From assembly GCF_003226345.1 (NCBI RefSeq), contig NZ_PDOF01000001.1, positions 2,199,202 through 2,263,201 on the forward strand: 64,000 bases of DNA. The letters are read 5' to 3'. A program made the position numbers and the translations under genes. This document shows, one piece after another, positions 52,416 to 61,196 of this stretch (position 1 is its first letter; the number at the start of each line of letters is the position of its first letter). The notes beneath the pieces were generated by a model. The model searched no databases. It was not told where the DNA came from and was given only the letters and a program-made list of their open reading frames with translations. The stretch is from Alteribacter lacisalsi (GTDB lineage Bacteria; Bacillota; Bacilli; Bacillales; Salisediminibacteriaceae).

Positions 52416-52461
52416 TTATAAACACCCTTTCAGTTTTTGAATAATTATATTCAATTCAGTT

Positions 52462-52932
52462 TTAGTCTTTTAATCGCTTCAGGAGAACATTTTTCTTATC
52501 CTCTATACTCATGTTATCTGAACCGGTGTTCCCGTTCCCTGAATCAATTCCTAAAGCCCGGGCCCTTTCTCGTTTATCTGCTTCAGCCACATAAGAGAAG
52601 GTGTCCAAAAACAGGTTTATTTCTTTTTCAGAAGGTGACTTTTTGTCTGCAATCGCCATAATTTTCTTCTTTATTTTCTGGAAAGCTTTTCTTTCATCTT
52701 CCGGTACAATTGCATCTGAAAGCTGGTTCAGATAATGTTCGAACTCGGGTACTTCATCTTTCCAGGCATAAAGCGTTTTGGTACTCATGCCGTTAGCTTT
52801 GCAGAACTGTTCGATACTATGGTTTTCATTCATCTGAGACATAGCAAGTTTACGGGCAATTACTGCCTGACGTTCTGTAAGCCTTTCCGGTTTATCAACG
52901 CTGTTCAGTAGCTTCATAGCGGTACTATTCAT
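52462..52932 (-). CDS. Helix-turn-helix phage-type protein
   Basis: A 156-residue protein with an HTH segment at about residues 38-60 (SIEQFCKANGMSTKTLYAWK), of the insertion-element/terminase-small-subunit kind found in Bacillus prophage-like elements (phBC6A51 family, from memory). The N-terminal LTERQAVIARKLA helix and C-terminal basic tail fit DNA binding. ATG after AGGGGAG. No terminase large subunit follows, so a packaging role is doubtful; a replication or regulatory role in the element is possible. Confidence 0.65.
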   Translation of the reverse strand: MNSTAMKLLNSVDKPERLTERQAVIARKLAMSQMNENHSIEQFCKANGMSTKTLYAWKDEVPEFEHYLNQLSDAIVPEDERKAFQKIKKKIMAIADKKSPSEKEINLFLDTFSYVAEADKRERARALGIDSGNGNTGSDNMSIEDKKNVLLKRLKD

Positions 52933-52944
52933 ATGTTTCTCCCC

Positions 52945-53352
52945 TTACATTTTCAATATTTTCTTATTCGTTTTTGCCGTTTCACGGGTTATCCCGAAAC
53001 GTTCGATTTTTGCTTCTAGTTGATTCAGGTAAAGCCTTCCTTCAATCAGTCGCTGAAGCAGAATAAAACAGCGGTGCTTTTCAATACGCTTCTTACTGAG
53101 TAAGTGCGAAAGTTCTGCTATATCAACCAGCACACAGCTTCGTAACTGTTTGGCCCGATTTCGGTATGTTGGAATATGCCGGTCATGCGGTTCATGTATG
53201 GTTACTCGGACTGTATACCAGCTTTCTTTCATTTCCGCATATGCTTCATTCGCCAGTGCGATTAAATGTAATTTAAGTTCATAAAGTTCTCCATCATCAT
53301 ACTTCCGTAATGCCTGTTCAATCTGTGCCAGCTTGTTCAGTCCATCCTGCAT
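52945..53352 (-). CDS. Hypothetical protein (element)
   Basis: A 135-residue, mostly helical, basic protein (LAQIEQALRKYDDGELYELK at the N-terminus, ETAKTNKKILKM at the end). It lies two bases after the XRE regulator's stop and 12 bp before the HTH gene, in the same leftward transcript. No motif recognised. Confidence 0.6.
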   Translation of the reverse strand: MQDGLNKLAQIEQALRKYDDGELYELKLHLIALANEAYAEMKESWYTVRVTIHEPHDRHIPTYRNRAKQLRSCVLVDIAELSHLLSKKRIEKHRCFILLQRLIEGRLYLNQLEAKIERFGITRETAKTNKKILKM

Positions 53353-53354
53353 CG

Positions 53355-53585
53355 TTACCGCATCCCCTTACTTTTAAAGAGTTCAGTTAAAAGGGAAATT
53401 TCCTTTGTCCCGATACCTTCAGAAGCAAAAGCTTCCATAATTTTTCTCTGTGTAGCTGGTCGCATCTGGAACGCATCATTTTCAAGTCTGACCATAGTTG
53501 ACTGAGAAACGCCGACTGCTTCAGCCAGCCCTGCCTGTGTATACCCTGCCACCTGTCTGCAATGTTTGAGTAGTTCGCCTGTCAT
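53355..53585 (-). CDS. XRE-family helix-turn-helix regulator
   Basis: A 76-residue Cro/CI-type repressor: LLKHCRQVAGYTQAGLAEAV and GVSQSTMVRLENDAFQMRPA give the HTH_3 fold over nearly the whole length. The ATG at 53583-53585 is about ten bases after AAAGGA. It heads the leftward block. A perfect GTACTAA-A-TTAGTAC palindrome 50 bp upstream is a likely operator, so I infer autoregulation and control of the block. Confidence 0.88.
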   Translation of the reverse strand: MTGELLKHCRQVAGYTQAGLAEAVGVSQSTMVRLENDAFQMRPATQRKIMEAFASEGIGTKEISLLTELFKSKGMR

Positions 53586-53634
53586 CTTCTTACACATCCT
53601 TTAAATAGTTGTTATTATTCAGTGAAAAATACAG

Positions 53635-53649
53635 GTACTAAATTAGTAC
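53635..53649. promoter_or_regulatory. Candidate operator for the XRE regulator
   Basis: Perfect 15-bp palindrome GTACTAAATTAGTAC, 50 bp upstream of the repressor gene and in its promoter region. Size and position are usual for a Cro/CI-type binding site. Confidence 0.6.
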
Positions 53650-53745
53650 TTCCAAGCAAATAAAAATGAGTGCCAGCGGTTAAGCCAGCACCCTGCACCA
53701 TTAATATAGAAGAAACTAAGTACGCCTGAAGAAATCCTCCTGAAA

Positions 53746-53788
53746 CAGAGGTGGTTTACCTCTGCACCCTTAGGTGCTTGATAGGCAC
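53746..53788. other. Cluster of three hairpins with a CTTGATA motif
   Basis: Back-to-back stems CAGAGGT-ACCTCTG, GCACC-CTTA-GGTGC and GTGC-TTGATAG-GCAC within 43 bp. The last displays TTGATA in its loop; CTTGATA is the nick-site core of many rolling-circle origins of the pC194/phiX174 superfamily. It could be an origin, a transfer nick site or RNA structure. No matching Rep or relaxase is seen in the element. Confidence 0.4.
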
Positions 53789-54687
53789 TTGAAATAAGAC
53801 AGCTGCGTCAAGAAAATTTGCTATATATTTTCAACACGCAAACTCTGGAAACTTCAGACCCTGCCCCCCGGTGCCCCCGTCCGTTTTATCACTCTAAAGT
53901 AGTTATTTATATCAGTTTTTGCTTGTATTTCTGATGGTTCAGCTTCCTTTAAGGCAGATTTCAAATTGAAAGGAAAAGATAATGAAACAAAGAAATGTCT
54001 TTGAAAATTAACTTTCAATTATTTCATCGCTTCTACTGTTTAGTTGAAAGCCTTTAAAATTTCCGGTGTCAGCTTTACATAGTTTTGAATGGTAAATGTT
54101 CTGTGTAGAGTTCAGAGTGTTCTGTGTACCATCCTGTAAAACCTTGAAGGTATTGCTGAAGGTTTACAACTTTCTTGTTCTGCTGAATCTGTTCCAGTTC
54201 CGTTCTGGTTCCTGTTCAGGATAAAGAAGCCTATTCATGTTTCAATAACTTCAGCCACTACAAAAAAGTAATGCCCCTTGCTTTTGAAAAGAGAGTGCCC
54301 CCGGTGTAATAGAATGATGCCCCTTCAGAAAATTGACCAGCCCTCTAAAGAAACAACCCTAAATTCCAGAGTATGTATCAGGCTTACTCTGATTTATGTA
54401 TAGTAATGAATAAGTTATGCACACACGACTTCCGATAAGCTAGATTACGTAAACTAGTAAACAACAAAAAAACCGCTATACCAAAGGTTAAACTAAGTTT
54501 CTGGATTTCAAGGATATTATTCCATATGCACCTTTCTATACATCATTGATATACCGGGCTTTTCTGGAGTTTGATGAAGCCTTCTTTTAATGTTGGGCAA
54601 TGGCAAAATGAATAAACTGAATATTTACATTAAACGGTAATGAGTTTACTATAAGTATATAGAACCATGCTTAAAAGAGGTGATGAT
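53789..54687. other. 900-bp non-coding region of the element
   Basis: AT-rich, with repeated TGCCCC motifs, GTTCTGTGTA direct repeats near 54100-54135 and no frame with a ribosome site. It includes the upstream region of the small gene at 54688. Possibly an origin or control region; no firm feature. Confidence 0.4.
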
Positions 54688-54939
54688 ATGCATAAGTTAC
54701 AGTTTGTAGATGCTTATACACAAGATATTATTCGAGAGGAATCTTCTGTAAGTAAGGACAACATTGAAATTATATTTAATACCTTCAAACAGAACGATAG
54801 TCAAGAAGTAAACTTGATGGACGGCAACGGTAATATTTTAAGAGGTACATACGTAACAGCAAATGTTATCGAAAGTAAGCAACAGACATTATACAAGCTA
54901 TTCTTTCAAACATCTGAAACAGAATATCGACTACCATAA
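54688..54939 (+). CDS. Small hypothetical protein (element)
   Basis: An 83-residue soluble protein MHKLQFVDAYTQDIIREESS onwards, acidic, predicted alpha/beta. The ATG at 54688 follows AAGAGGTG by five bases; the in-frame ATG at 54667 has no site. It is isolated between two non-coding regions. No family recognised. Confidence 0.6.
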   Translation: MHKLQFVDAYTQDIIREESSVSKDNIEIIFNTFKQNDSQEVNLMDGNGNILRGTYVTANVIESKQQTLYKLFFQTSETEYRLP

Positions 54940-55833
54940 TAATAATGAGTGGATTGGGGATTGTATCCAGTTCACTTTTTATATGTTTTCATTTTCTTTT
55001 CCATGCGACTGGCAGCTTTCGTGGTTTAAACCCCTGCCTTTTTATCACTGAAAAACCCCTATCTGCCCCCACTCAATACACAATTCTCGAAATAATTGTT
55101 CCTTCTGCCTTATTTATATATGTCCCTGAAGAAGAAAAGCCCCTTTCCAGCCTTCTCTATATCTTTTGTTCTTCATCGTTCTTTACAACTATCATTGAAC
55201 ATTTATGAAGCACCCCCGACTATTGTTCTTACCTTTTAGTCAGCTACATTCCAATGCAGAATAAAGATAGTAATCAAGGAAATCCACTGAACTAAATCCA
55301 AGAACTATGTCCATTACAGAAGAACCGCTGAAAAACAGTCTGAAATAGTGTCGGGTACTGTAACAGGAATAGAACAGGAAAAAATGGGAGGGTGAGAAAC
55401 AAATCCGATAAGTAACATGAAGGGAACGTTCTTTACCTTCACTCGTTGCCCCTCGTTCAGGTGTGCTTCGTATCCACTCAGCACCGGGTTATAATACTGT
55501 CCTTTTATCTGTAATGGATGCTGAATAACAGGCCGGGATATCTTCAGCGTTCTTTTCAGTACTTTCTTTAGGTTTGTTTTTTAATGGAAGGTGGACGGGC
55601 GTTATTTGCCCGGACATCCTTCATTGTTTTGAACTTCTCTTTTATTAACCTTTCCTTTAAAGAAAAAAAGTGTAAACCCCTTGTGGCCCAACGGTTTCAG
55701 CGTTCGTTTACTCAGCTTCAAAAGTAAACAAGAATATTGATTATTTTTCCAACAGTTAAAACTGTCTATTTTCAGCTTCATTACTGTTTCAGGTTTGTAA
55801 GGAAATAAGCGAACCGAAAGGAATGAAGCTGAT
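54940..55833. other. 890-bp region without a supported gene
   Basis: Frames here lack ribosome sites. A short CGGGC-GCCCG hairpin lies at about 55597-55612, and otherwise I see nothing. It includes the leader of the ATPase gene at 55834. Confidence 0.45.
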
Positions 55834-57123
55834 ATGTCACTTTTGAAACCGGCCACGTTTACAGAATACACAACTATAAATGTCATTGATTCAATTATGG
55901 GTAGCGGAAAAAGTAGCTGGGCCATTCAATATATGAATAGTTCACCAGCCCGGAAAAAGTTCATTTATATCACCCCGTTTGCTGATGAAGTCGAACGGAT
56001 TATTTCAGAATGTACGTACAGAGAATTTGTCAAGCCTTCCAATGCTGAAACAACGAAACTGGTCGACATAAAGAAACTAATTGCTGAAGGTTTGGACATT
56101 GCTTCCACTCATTCATTATTCCAGCGTGTAGATGCAGAACTGATTGAACTACTCGAAATTGAAGATTATACCCTGATTCTGGATGAAGTAATGGACGTTA
56201 TTGCACCGCTTAATGAGTACACAAAATCAGATTTGAAACTACTTCACAATGAAGGGATTATCCGGGCTGATGAAAACGGATTAGTACACTGGGATAAACC
56301 TGATTATGACAGTGATGAAGGGTACTTCACTAAAATCAGAAACCTTGCCTACGCCAGAAATCTAATGATGTATGAAGATGAAGCCGGCGAACCCGTAGTT
56401 CTGTACTGGACATTTCCTGCCAGCACGTTCAAGTGTTTTGATGATGTTTTTCTACTAACATACTTGTTTCATGGACAAGTGCAACGTGCCTATTTTGACT
56501 TGTTCAAAATTAATTATAAATATAGTTCCGTTTCTGAAGTTGGTGGAGAATATATGCTGAAAGAATACGTGGATTTCTCTAAAGAGGACAGAGAACACAT
56601 AAAGAAAAACATTAACATCTACCACCCTGCTAAAGCTGACAGAAAAGATATGAATAAGTTGGGGAACAGAAGAACAGATTTCAGCGTGTCTAACCTAAGA
56701 ACCCGCCATAAGCAATCAGCAGTTAAGAAGGTTATCCGTGACAATGCCTATAACTTTTACAGAAATAAATGTAAGGTGCCTGCAAGTGAAGTGATGTGGA
56801 CGACTTTTAAGGAGTTTACCGGGCGTGGAGGTATAACACCGCACGGGCTGAATGAAGGCTTTGTTCAGGTTTCCAGCCGGGCCACAAACGAATATAAAGA
56901 TAAAACTACCTGTATTTACTTGGCAAACCGCTTTCTGAACCCCGTTACAAAACAATTTTTTGGTAAACATGGAATTGAAGTAGATGAGGAATTATATGCC
57001 TTGTCAGAATTGCTTCAGTGGTTGTTTAGAAGCCAAATAAGAGACGGTAAGCCTATCAACCTATACATTCCTAGTAAGAGAATGAGAACTCTTTTGAAGG
57101 AGTACTTGGGTAACGATATGTAG
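55834..57123 (+). CDS. P-loop ATPase, helicase-like (element replication candidate)
   Basis: A 429-residue protein with an N-terminal Walker A box MGSGKSS (about residues 22-28), a helicase-like INVIDSIMGSGKSSWAIQYM opening, and Walker B LILDEV (114-119). The rest has no motif I can name, though YIYITPFADEVERI-type sequence after Walker A is like the motif Ia region of SF2/origin-binding helicases. The layout recalls phage or plasmid replication-initiation helicases. The ATG follows AAAGGA by 11 bases. It stands alone between non-coding regions, as a replication protein near an origin might. Confidence 0.65.
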   Translation: MSLLKPATFTEYTTINVIDSIMGSGKSSWAIQYMNSSPARKKFIYITPFADEVERIISECTYREFVKPSNAETTKLVDIKKLIAEGLDIASTHSLFQRVDAELIELLEIEDYTLILDEVMDVIAPLNEYTKSDLKLLHNEGIIRADENGLVHWDKPDYDSDEGYFTKIRNLAYARNLMMYEDEAGEPVVLYWTFPASTFKCFDDVFLLTYLFHGQVQRAYFDLFKINYKYSSVSEVGGEYMLKEYVDFSKEDREHIKKNINIYHPAKADRKDMNKLGNRRTDFSVSNLRTRHKQSAVKKVIRDNAYNFYRNKCKVPASEVMWTTFKEFTGRGGITPHGLNEGFVQVSSRATNEYKDKTTCIYLANRFLNPVTKQFFGKHGIEVDEELYALSELLQWLFRSQIRDGKPINLYIPSKRMRTLLKEYLGNDM

Positions 57124-57269
57124 GGAAAGGGAAAAGCATGATTACCATATTCATGGCATCCCTAATGATGAAAAATCTTGTTACGATTAGGTCTATAATG
57201 TCATATAGGTTAAGCAAATTCCCCCTACAAAAAAAGTAAGGGGAATATTTTCTTAATTTAAACTTGTAT

Positions 57270-58700
57270 TCATTTAATTGAATGTAGGAACCAACAATTT
57301 GGAAAAATCTTTAATTTAGTTAAAATTGATTGTTCATCAAAACCAATTTCTTTATAAAGTAAAATAGTAACCAATAATCTTATCTTTTCAGAGGCATAAT
57401 ATTTATCTTCTCCTTTCATTAGAACGTTCTTCTTACTTCCTAACTCATAATGTGTTAAGTAATTACGTGTATCCACTAACTGATTTACAAATCTCTTCTT
57501 ACTTTTACTATTGTCTTTCCCCAATATAAATTGAAGTGTACTAGGCTGAAATTTGTTTAATAGTTCTTTTAATCTCTTATTTAAAGAATATTCATTTCCA
57601 TGTTCTAAAAGTCCAAATAACCTTTCGTGTAATTCCTCTGGAATATTACTTGCAATATAATCAATCACCTTTGATGAATGTTCAGTATATAATTCTTCAT
57701 CAAAATATTTAGTGTTGTATACCTTTCTATGATAGATTTCCAAAGTCTGCACTGATTCTAAAAAAGTGGTTTCAATGTATGATTCTTTATAAAACTTACT
57801 TAGATGTAAGTTAATTATTGTTTCCAATTTATCTTGTTTCTCAAACCAATTATTAAATAATTTGCCTAACGAATCTTTAGCTTCTTTATATTCTATTAAA
57901 TAGTTTTCCCTCTTATCTTTATCGTAATTTATACTATATCCCTGGGTAATAAACAGAGAAAAAGTTTTACGAGTATCCCACTCTGCATCATAGGGACCTT
58001 TAAACTTAATAGATTTAAAATTGATTCCATTTCCCACAAACAAACTAAGTAAATCTTTTATTTTTTTTATATTCTCCAAAAACCAGCCAGAATGTTTATT
58101 TTCTCGAGGTACTAATTCTAAATAACTTGTGAAATTCCATTCTTCATTAACATTTAGAGTCCTACTAAAATTAGCAATATAAGATTCTTTTATTTTGGCA
58201 TTAATTAAGGATATATCAACTTCGAACTTTTCAGGTGGTGTATAAATCATATGCCTTTCTTTAACTCTATTCTTATCAAGAGTGTAGTTTGTTTTAAAGG
58301 GTTGTTTTTGAAGCCAAGTAGTAAGGTGTGTTGTATTAAATTCTATTGAATTGAAGTACAATTCTTCTTCTGATTTAAAATATCCACCAGTAATGAATTT
58401 GTCAACTCCATAAGTACCAGTGTCGTAACCAGGATAGCTAATATTTGACTTTCTCTCCATAACCTTTATTAACGTAAACATCTCTCCTTTATTTGACATT
58501 CCGTGAATATATTCAAAAACTCTTACTTCATGAGTGTGGATAAATTGTTCGTTAAATGAACCATTTAATTCTAATTCTATTTTTTCTGAACTATAATACA
58601 GAAACCCTGCAACTTTCTTATCTGAATCAGGCAACCACCAAAGCCCTTTAATTTTAAATTTATCTTCTAAGTCATGTTTTTCTGCTTTAACATCAGACAA
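57270..58700 (-). CDS. ApeA-like HEPN anti-phage protein
   Basis: A 476-residue protein. Residues 1 to about 300 are a beta-rich region with features of the ApeA N-terminal domain (KIKGLWWLPDSDKKVAGFLY, then IKFKGPYDAEWDTRKTFSLF). The C-terminal region is helical and ends in a HEPN nuclease motif R-x4-H: RNYLTH, with Arg412 and His417, after FVNQLVDT. ApeA-type proteins act in abortive anti-phage defence, with HEPN domains cutting RNA. The TTG at 58698-58700 lies nine bases after AAAGGAGG, better than the upstream ATG at 58727. It is downstream of a second RX4H protein and an XRE gene on the same strand. Confidence 0.78.
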   Translation of the reverse strand: MSDVKAEKHDLEDKFKIKGLWWLPDSDKKVAGFLYYSSEKIELELNGSFNEQFIHTHEVRVFEYIHGMSNKGEMFTLIKVMERKSNISYPGYDTGTYGVDKFITGGYFKSEEELYFNSIEFNTTHLTTWLQKQPFKTNYTLDKNRVKERHMIYTPPEKFEVDISLINAKIKESYIANFSRTLNVNEEWNFTSYLELVPRENKHSGWFLENIKKIKDLLSLFVGNGINFKSIKFKGPYDAEWDTRKTFSLFITQGYSINYDKDKRENYLIEYKEAKDSLGKLFNNWFEKQDKLETIINLHLSKFYKESYIETTFLESVQTLEIYHRKVYNTKYFDEELYTEHSSKVIDYIASNIPEELHERLFGLLEHGNEYSLNKRLKELLNKFQPSTLQFILGKDNSKSKKRFVNQLVDTRNYLTHYELGSKKNVLMKGEDKYYASEKIRLLVTILLYKEIGFDEQSILTKLKIFPNCWFLHSIK

Positions 58701-58764
58701 ATAGAAGAACCTCCTTTTATAAATCATATTTAAATTCGTATATACACACTAATAATTTTTAACT

Positions 58765-59886
58765 TCATTCCTGTACACCAATCATATTACCTTTTTTTAA
58801 CCCTTTAAAATCTGGATGCTTAACATTATCCCACCAGAACAATATCTTAAATTTTTCTGGAAGATTATCTTCAATTTCCTTAATGAAATTAATATTCGAT
58901 TCTAGCACAGTAGCTAAATCATTATAACTTGTAGTAATTAATGGTAAAAGGTCCGACATTTCCTGTTCATTGTGAAAAGCAGATGGGTGTATAAATTTAT
59001 TTCTTACTTTATTGAATTTTGAGTACTCCTTTAATTTTGTATTTAAGTGTTTTCTTTTCTCTGGCATAAATTCGGGTATTACAATTCTCTTTATTACGAC
59101 TTCGTCCTCGACTCTATCTTGTTGTAAAATTGTTTTGGCTGATTCTGTTTTAGGAGTATAACCACTTTGTTTTATGTTGTAAAACAAGTAATATAAATAT
59201 GATTCTGCAAACGTTATTGAACCTATCCATAAAGTTCTTACAAGTGCGTCCATTTCATACTTTAATTTTTTATTATCAGTGCTATACTGTATCTCTAATT
59301 TTGAGACATTTGGTTCCGAAAACATACCAAGTTTAAATGCTTCTCTTTTTTCTACATAAATATTCCATGTATTAACTAAATCGGAGTATGTGAAGAAATC
59401 AGGAAAGGTTGGTATCATTCCTCTTACTAAGTTTATCTCTATCCAGTGATGGGGTTGTATGTTTGGGTGCGTTTTCTGATAAAATCTTTTCACATCAAAA
59501 ATGTCTTCCAATTTCCTGACCTCTAATAGACAGGTTCCGTGCTTTTTTGTACTAAGTACAATCTCACGAAACAAGTTTATAACCTTATCCACTGTTTTGT
59601 ACTCTTTAGGGTTATGATAAAAAGCATTATTGAAGCTATTCTCCACCATATACTTAAAATACTCTAAACTATTATCAGACTTATATTCTTCTGGATTTTG
59701 TAATATGTGTTCTGCTATTCCAAAATTTAAAGTTTGACCATCTGACATTTGTTCATTTGCACAAATATTTAAGAAAATTGCTGTCATAGAATACTTATAA
59801 CACTTTTTAGGTTTTCCAGAGAGTTTTTGTATTGTTTTACCACTTAACATTTTATCTAATTTACTTGTTATTTCACTAATTTTCAT
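58765..59886 (-). CDS. HEPN-like protein with RX4H motif
   Basis: A 373-residue mainly helical protein. It contains KVRNKFIHPS, an R-x4-H HEPN motif (Arg295, His300), near the C-terminus, in the same relative place as in the ApeA-like neighbour, and a block EMDALVRTLWIGSITFAESY that may form the HEPN helical bundle. The N-terminal half has no motif I recognise. ATG at 59884-59886 nine bases after GGAG. It lies 64 bp upstream of the ApeA-like gene in the same direction; I infer a two-protein defence or toxin unit. Not a family I can name. Confidence 0.65.
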   Translation of the reverse strand: MKISEITSKLDKMLSGKTIQKLSGKPKKCYKYSMTAIFLNICANEQMSDGQTLNFGIAEHILQNPEEYKSDNSLEYFKYMVENSFNNAFYHNPKEYKTVDKVINLFREIVLSTKKHGTCLLEVRKLEDIFDVKRFYQKTHPNIQPHHWIEINLVRGMIPTFPDFFTYSDLVNTWNIYVEKREAFKLGMFSEPNVSKLEIQYSTDNKKLKYEMDALVRTLWIGSITFAESYLYYLFYNIKQSGYTPKTESAKTILQQDRVEDEVVIKRIVIPEFMPEKRKHLNTKLKEYSKFNKVRNKFIHPSAFHNEQEMSDLLPLITTSYNDLATVLESNINFIKEIEDNLPEKFKILFWWDNVKHPDFKGLKKGNMIGVQE

Positions 59887-60010
59887 TTTCAACGACTCCA
59901 CTTTAAGTATTTAAAATCATTTATAACTCTCGTTTAATACTTCTATCAAAATGTAAGCTTTCTATTGTGAAACAATGAATTACATTTAGTGCCGACTCTT
60001 TAAGTCAGGT

Positions 60011-60391
60011 TCAAGGTTTAGTTTTTAAATCTTTAAGCTTATCGGACTGTTCTATTTTATCTAATCTATTGTTAACGCTATTAAATTCCTCTCTCATATC
60101 TTCACCTATTTCCTTAATGTTCTCTTCTAGTTTTTCTAATGCCTTTCTTAGTAGTTCACTTTCATTAATGTTTTCAAATTCTTCTTCTTCCCATTCCTCT
60201 TGAAAGAAGTAATTCATGGGAACATTAAGGGCTTCTGATAGCTTATATAAAAAGGATAAATTAGGTGTTTTTTGTCCACTTTCAATTCTAGATATATGTG
60301 TAAAACTTGTGTCAATCCTATCACCTAGTCCCCGCAAACTATACCCTTTCTTAATTCTTAGTTTCTTTATTCTCTCACCTAACTCTTTCAC
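60011..60391 (-). CDS. XRE regulator with C-terminal coiled coil
   Basis: A 126-residue protein. Residues 1-65 form a Cro/CI-type HTH domain (KELGERIKKLRIKKGYSLRG, then FTHISRIESGQKTPNLSFLY), and residues 70-120 an acidic coiled coil (LEENIKEIGEDMREEFNSVN). GTG start at 60389-60391 seven bases after GGTGGGGGT. It is upstream of the two HEPN genes on the same strand with a 124-bp gap, so it probably represses them or acts as their sensor. Confidence 0.82.
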   Translation of the reverse strand: MKELGERIKKLRIKKGYSLRGLGDRIDTSFTHISRIESGQKTPNLSFLYKLSEALNVPMNYFFQEEWEEEEFENINESELLRKALEKLEENIKEIGEDMREEFNSVNNRLDKIEQSDKLKDLKTKP

Positions 60392-61003
60392 ACGAAGTAC
60401 CCCCACCCATTTCAAATTCTACTTTTCTCTTTAACCAAATTCTAGCACATATTACTGATTTTGATGTTGATTCTTTTGTGTTTTTGTCGCTGAATGGGGT
60501 GGCTTAACGTGGACAACGGTGGACACAAAAATGACTACCTTCTAACCAACAATATGATGTTGGCAAGAAAGTAGCCGTTATAATACTGAATGGTAATGGA
60601 AAACTGTGGTTTCCGTATGTATCACCCTAGTTAAACGCTTGAATTTCTTCAACACTGAACTTTTTACATACAAAGCTTGTCCTGTATGCTGGTGTTTGTT
60701 CAGTGCTACCCATACCGTAGTATGCCAAGCAACCGCCGAACCGTTTATGGTCGTTCGCACCTAGACTTCTCACAACAGAAACTAGGAACTGTTACATGTG
60801 AGAACGCTGAAGTTATTGCATCGGATTCAGCTTACCTTTCAGGTTATTTTTTCTTGCTATTCATGGCATCCAGCAAGTGAACAGTAATCAGTATCAAAAA
60901 GCCATTACTTAACAAGCCTTGCATCATCAATTTTTTTCAGATAAAATGAAGGTTGATTATGGGCTGATTAGTGTTCAGCTATTCAGTTTATACGTGCTTC
61001 AAA
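60392..61003. other. Non-coding region right of the HEPN module
   Basis: No supported gene. A long stem-loop at 60535-60574 (CTACCTTCT and AGAAAGTAG arms with an inner CCAACA-TGTTGG) is the main structure. A 28-codon minus-strand frame at 60627-60713 (MGSTEQTPAY...) lacks a ribosome site. The region ends in a plus-strand terminator, so an unrecognised plus-strand RNA may be made here. Confidence 0.4.
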
Positions 61004-61005
61004 TG

Positions 61006-61034
61006 GTCACCTATGGCAGTAGGTGGCTTTTTTC
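61006..61034 (+). terminator. Orphan plus-strand terminator
   Basis: CACCTA-TGGCAG-TAGGTG stem followed by TTTTTT (plus strand). No plus-strand gene upstream of it is evident, and the small gene at 61035 is convergent. Confidence 0.75.
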
Positions 61035-61196
61035 TTACCTCTTTTGCTTCTTCACGAATTTGTTTTTCCATTCAAGTAAAGCTTCTTTATATTCCTCTGT
61101 CCCTTTGCCATCAATCAATACTTTGTTTATTTCTTTCGTATACCAGGCAATAGCTTTTATTCTTGGAGTAGTCTCGATATCAGGAAAACTATTCAT
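61035..61196 (-). CDS. 53-residue protein translationally coupled to the integrase
   Basis: Below common length cut-offs but well supported: the ATG at 61194-61196 overlaps the integrase TAA (TAATG) and has AAGGAG nine bases before it. It encodes MNSFPDIETTPRIKAIAWYT, continues KEINKVLIDGKGTEEYKEAL and ends KNKFVKKQKR: basic, helical, with no signal peptide. Its coupling to the integrase suggests a role in integration or excision, such as a directionality factor, or a regulator of the element; the sequence itself is not diagnostic. Confidence 0.75.
   Translation of the reverse strand: MNSFPDIETTPRIKAIAWYTKEINKVLIDGKGTEEYKEALLEWKNKFVKKQKR

Noticed and set aside
52462..52932. Phage terminase small subunit
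   Set aside because: The HTH layout is compatible, but no large terminase, portal or capsid gene is in the element, so only the HTH call is kept.
54945..55208. 87-codon plus-strand frame in the element
   Set aside because: No ribosome site and odd composition rich in Phe, Ser and Pro; not supported.
60627..60713. 28-codon minus-strand frame MGSTEQTPAY...
   Set aside because: Protein-like composition but no ribosome site and no partner; left as non-coding.
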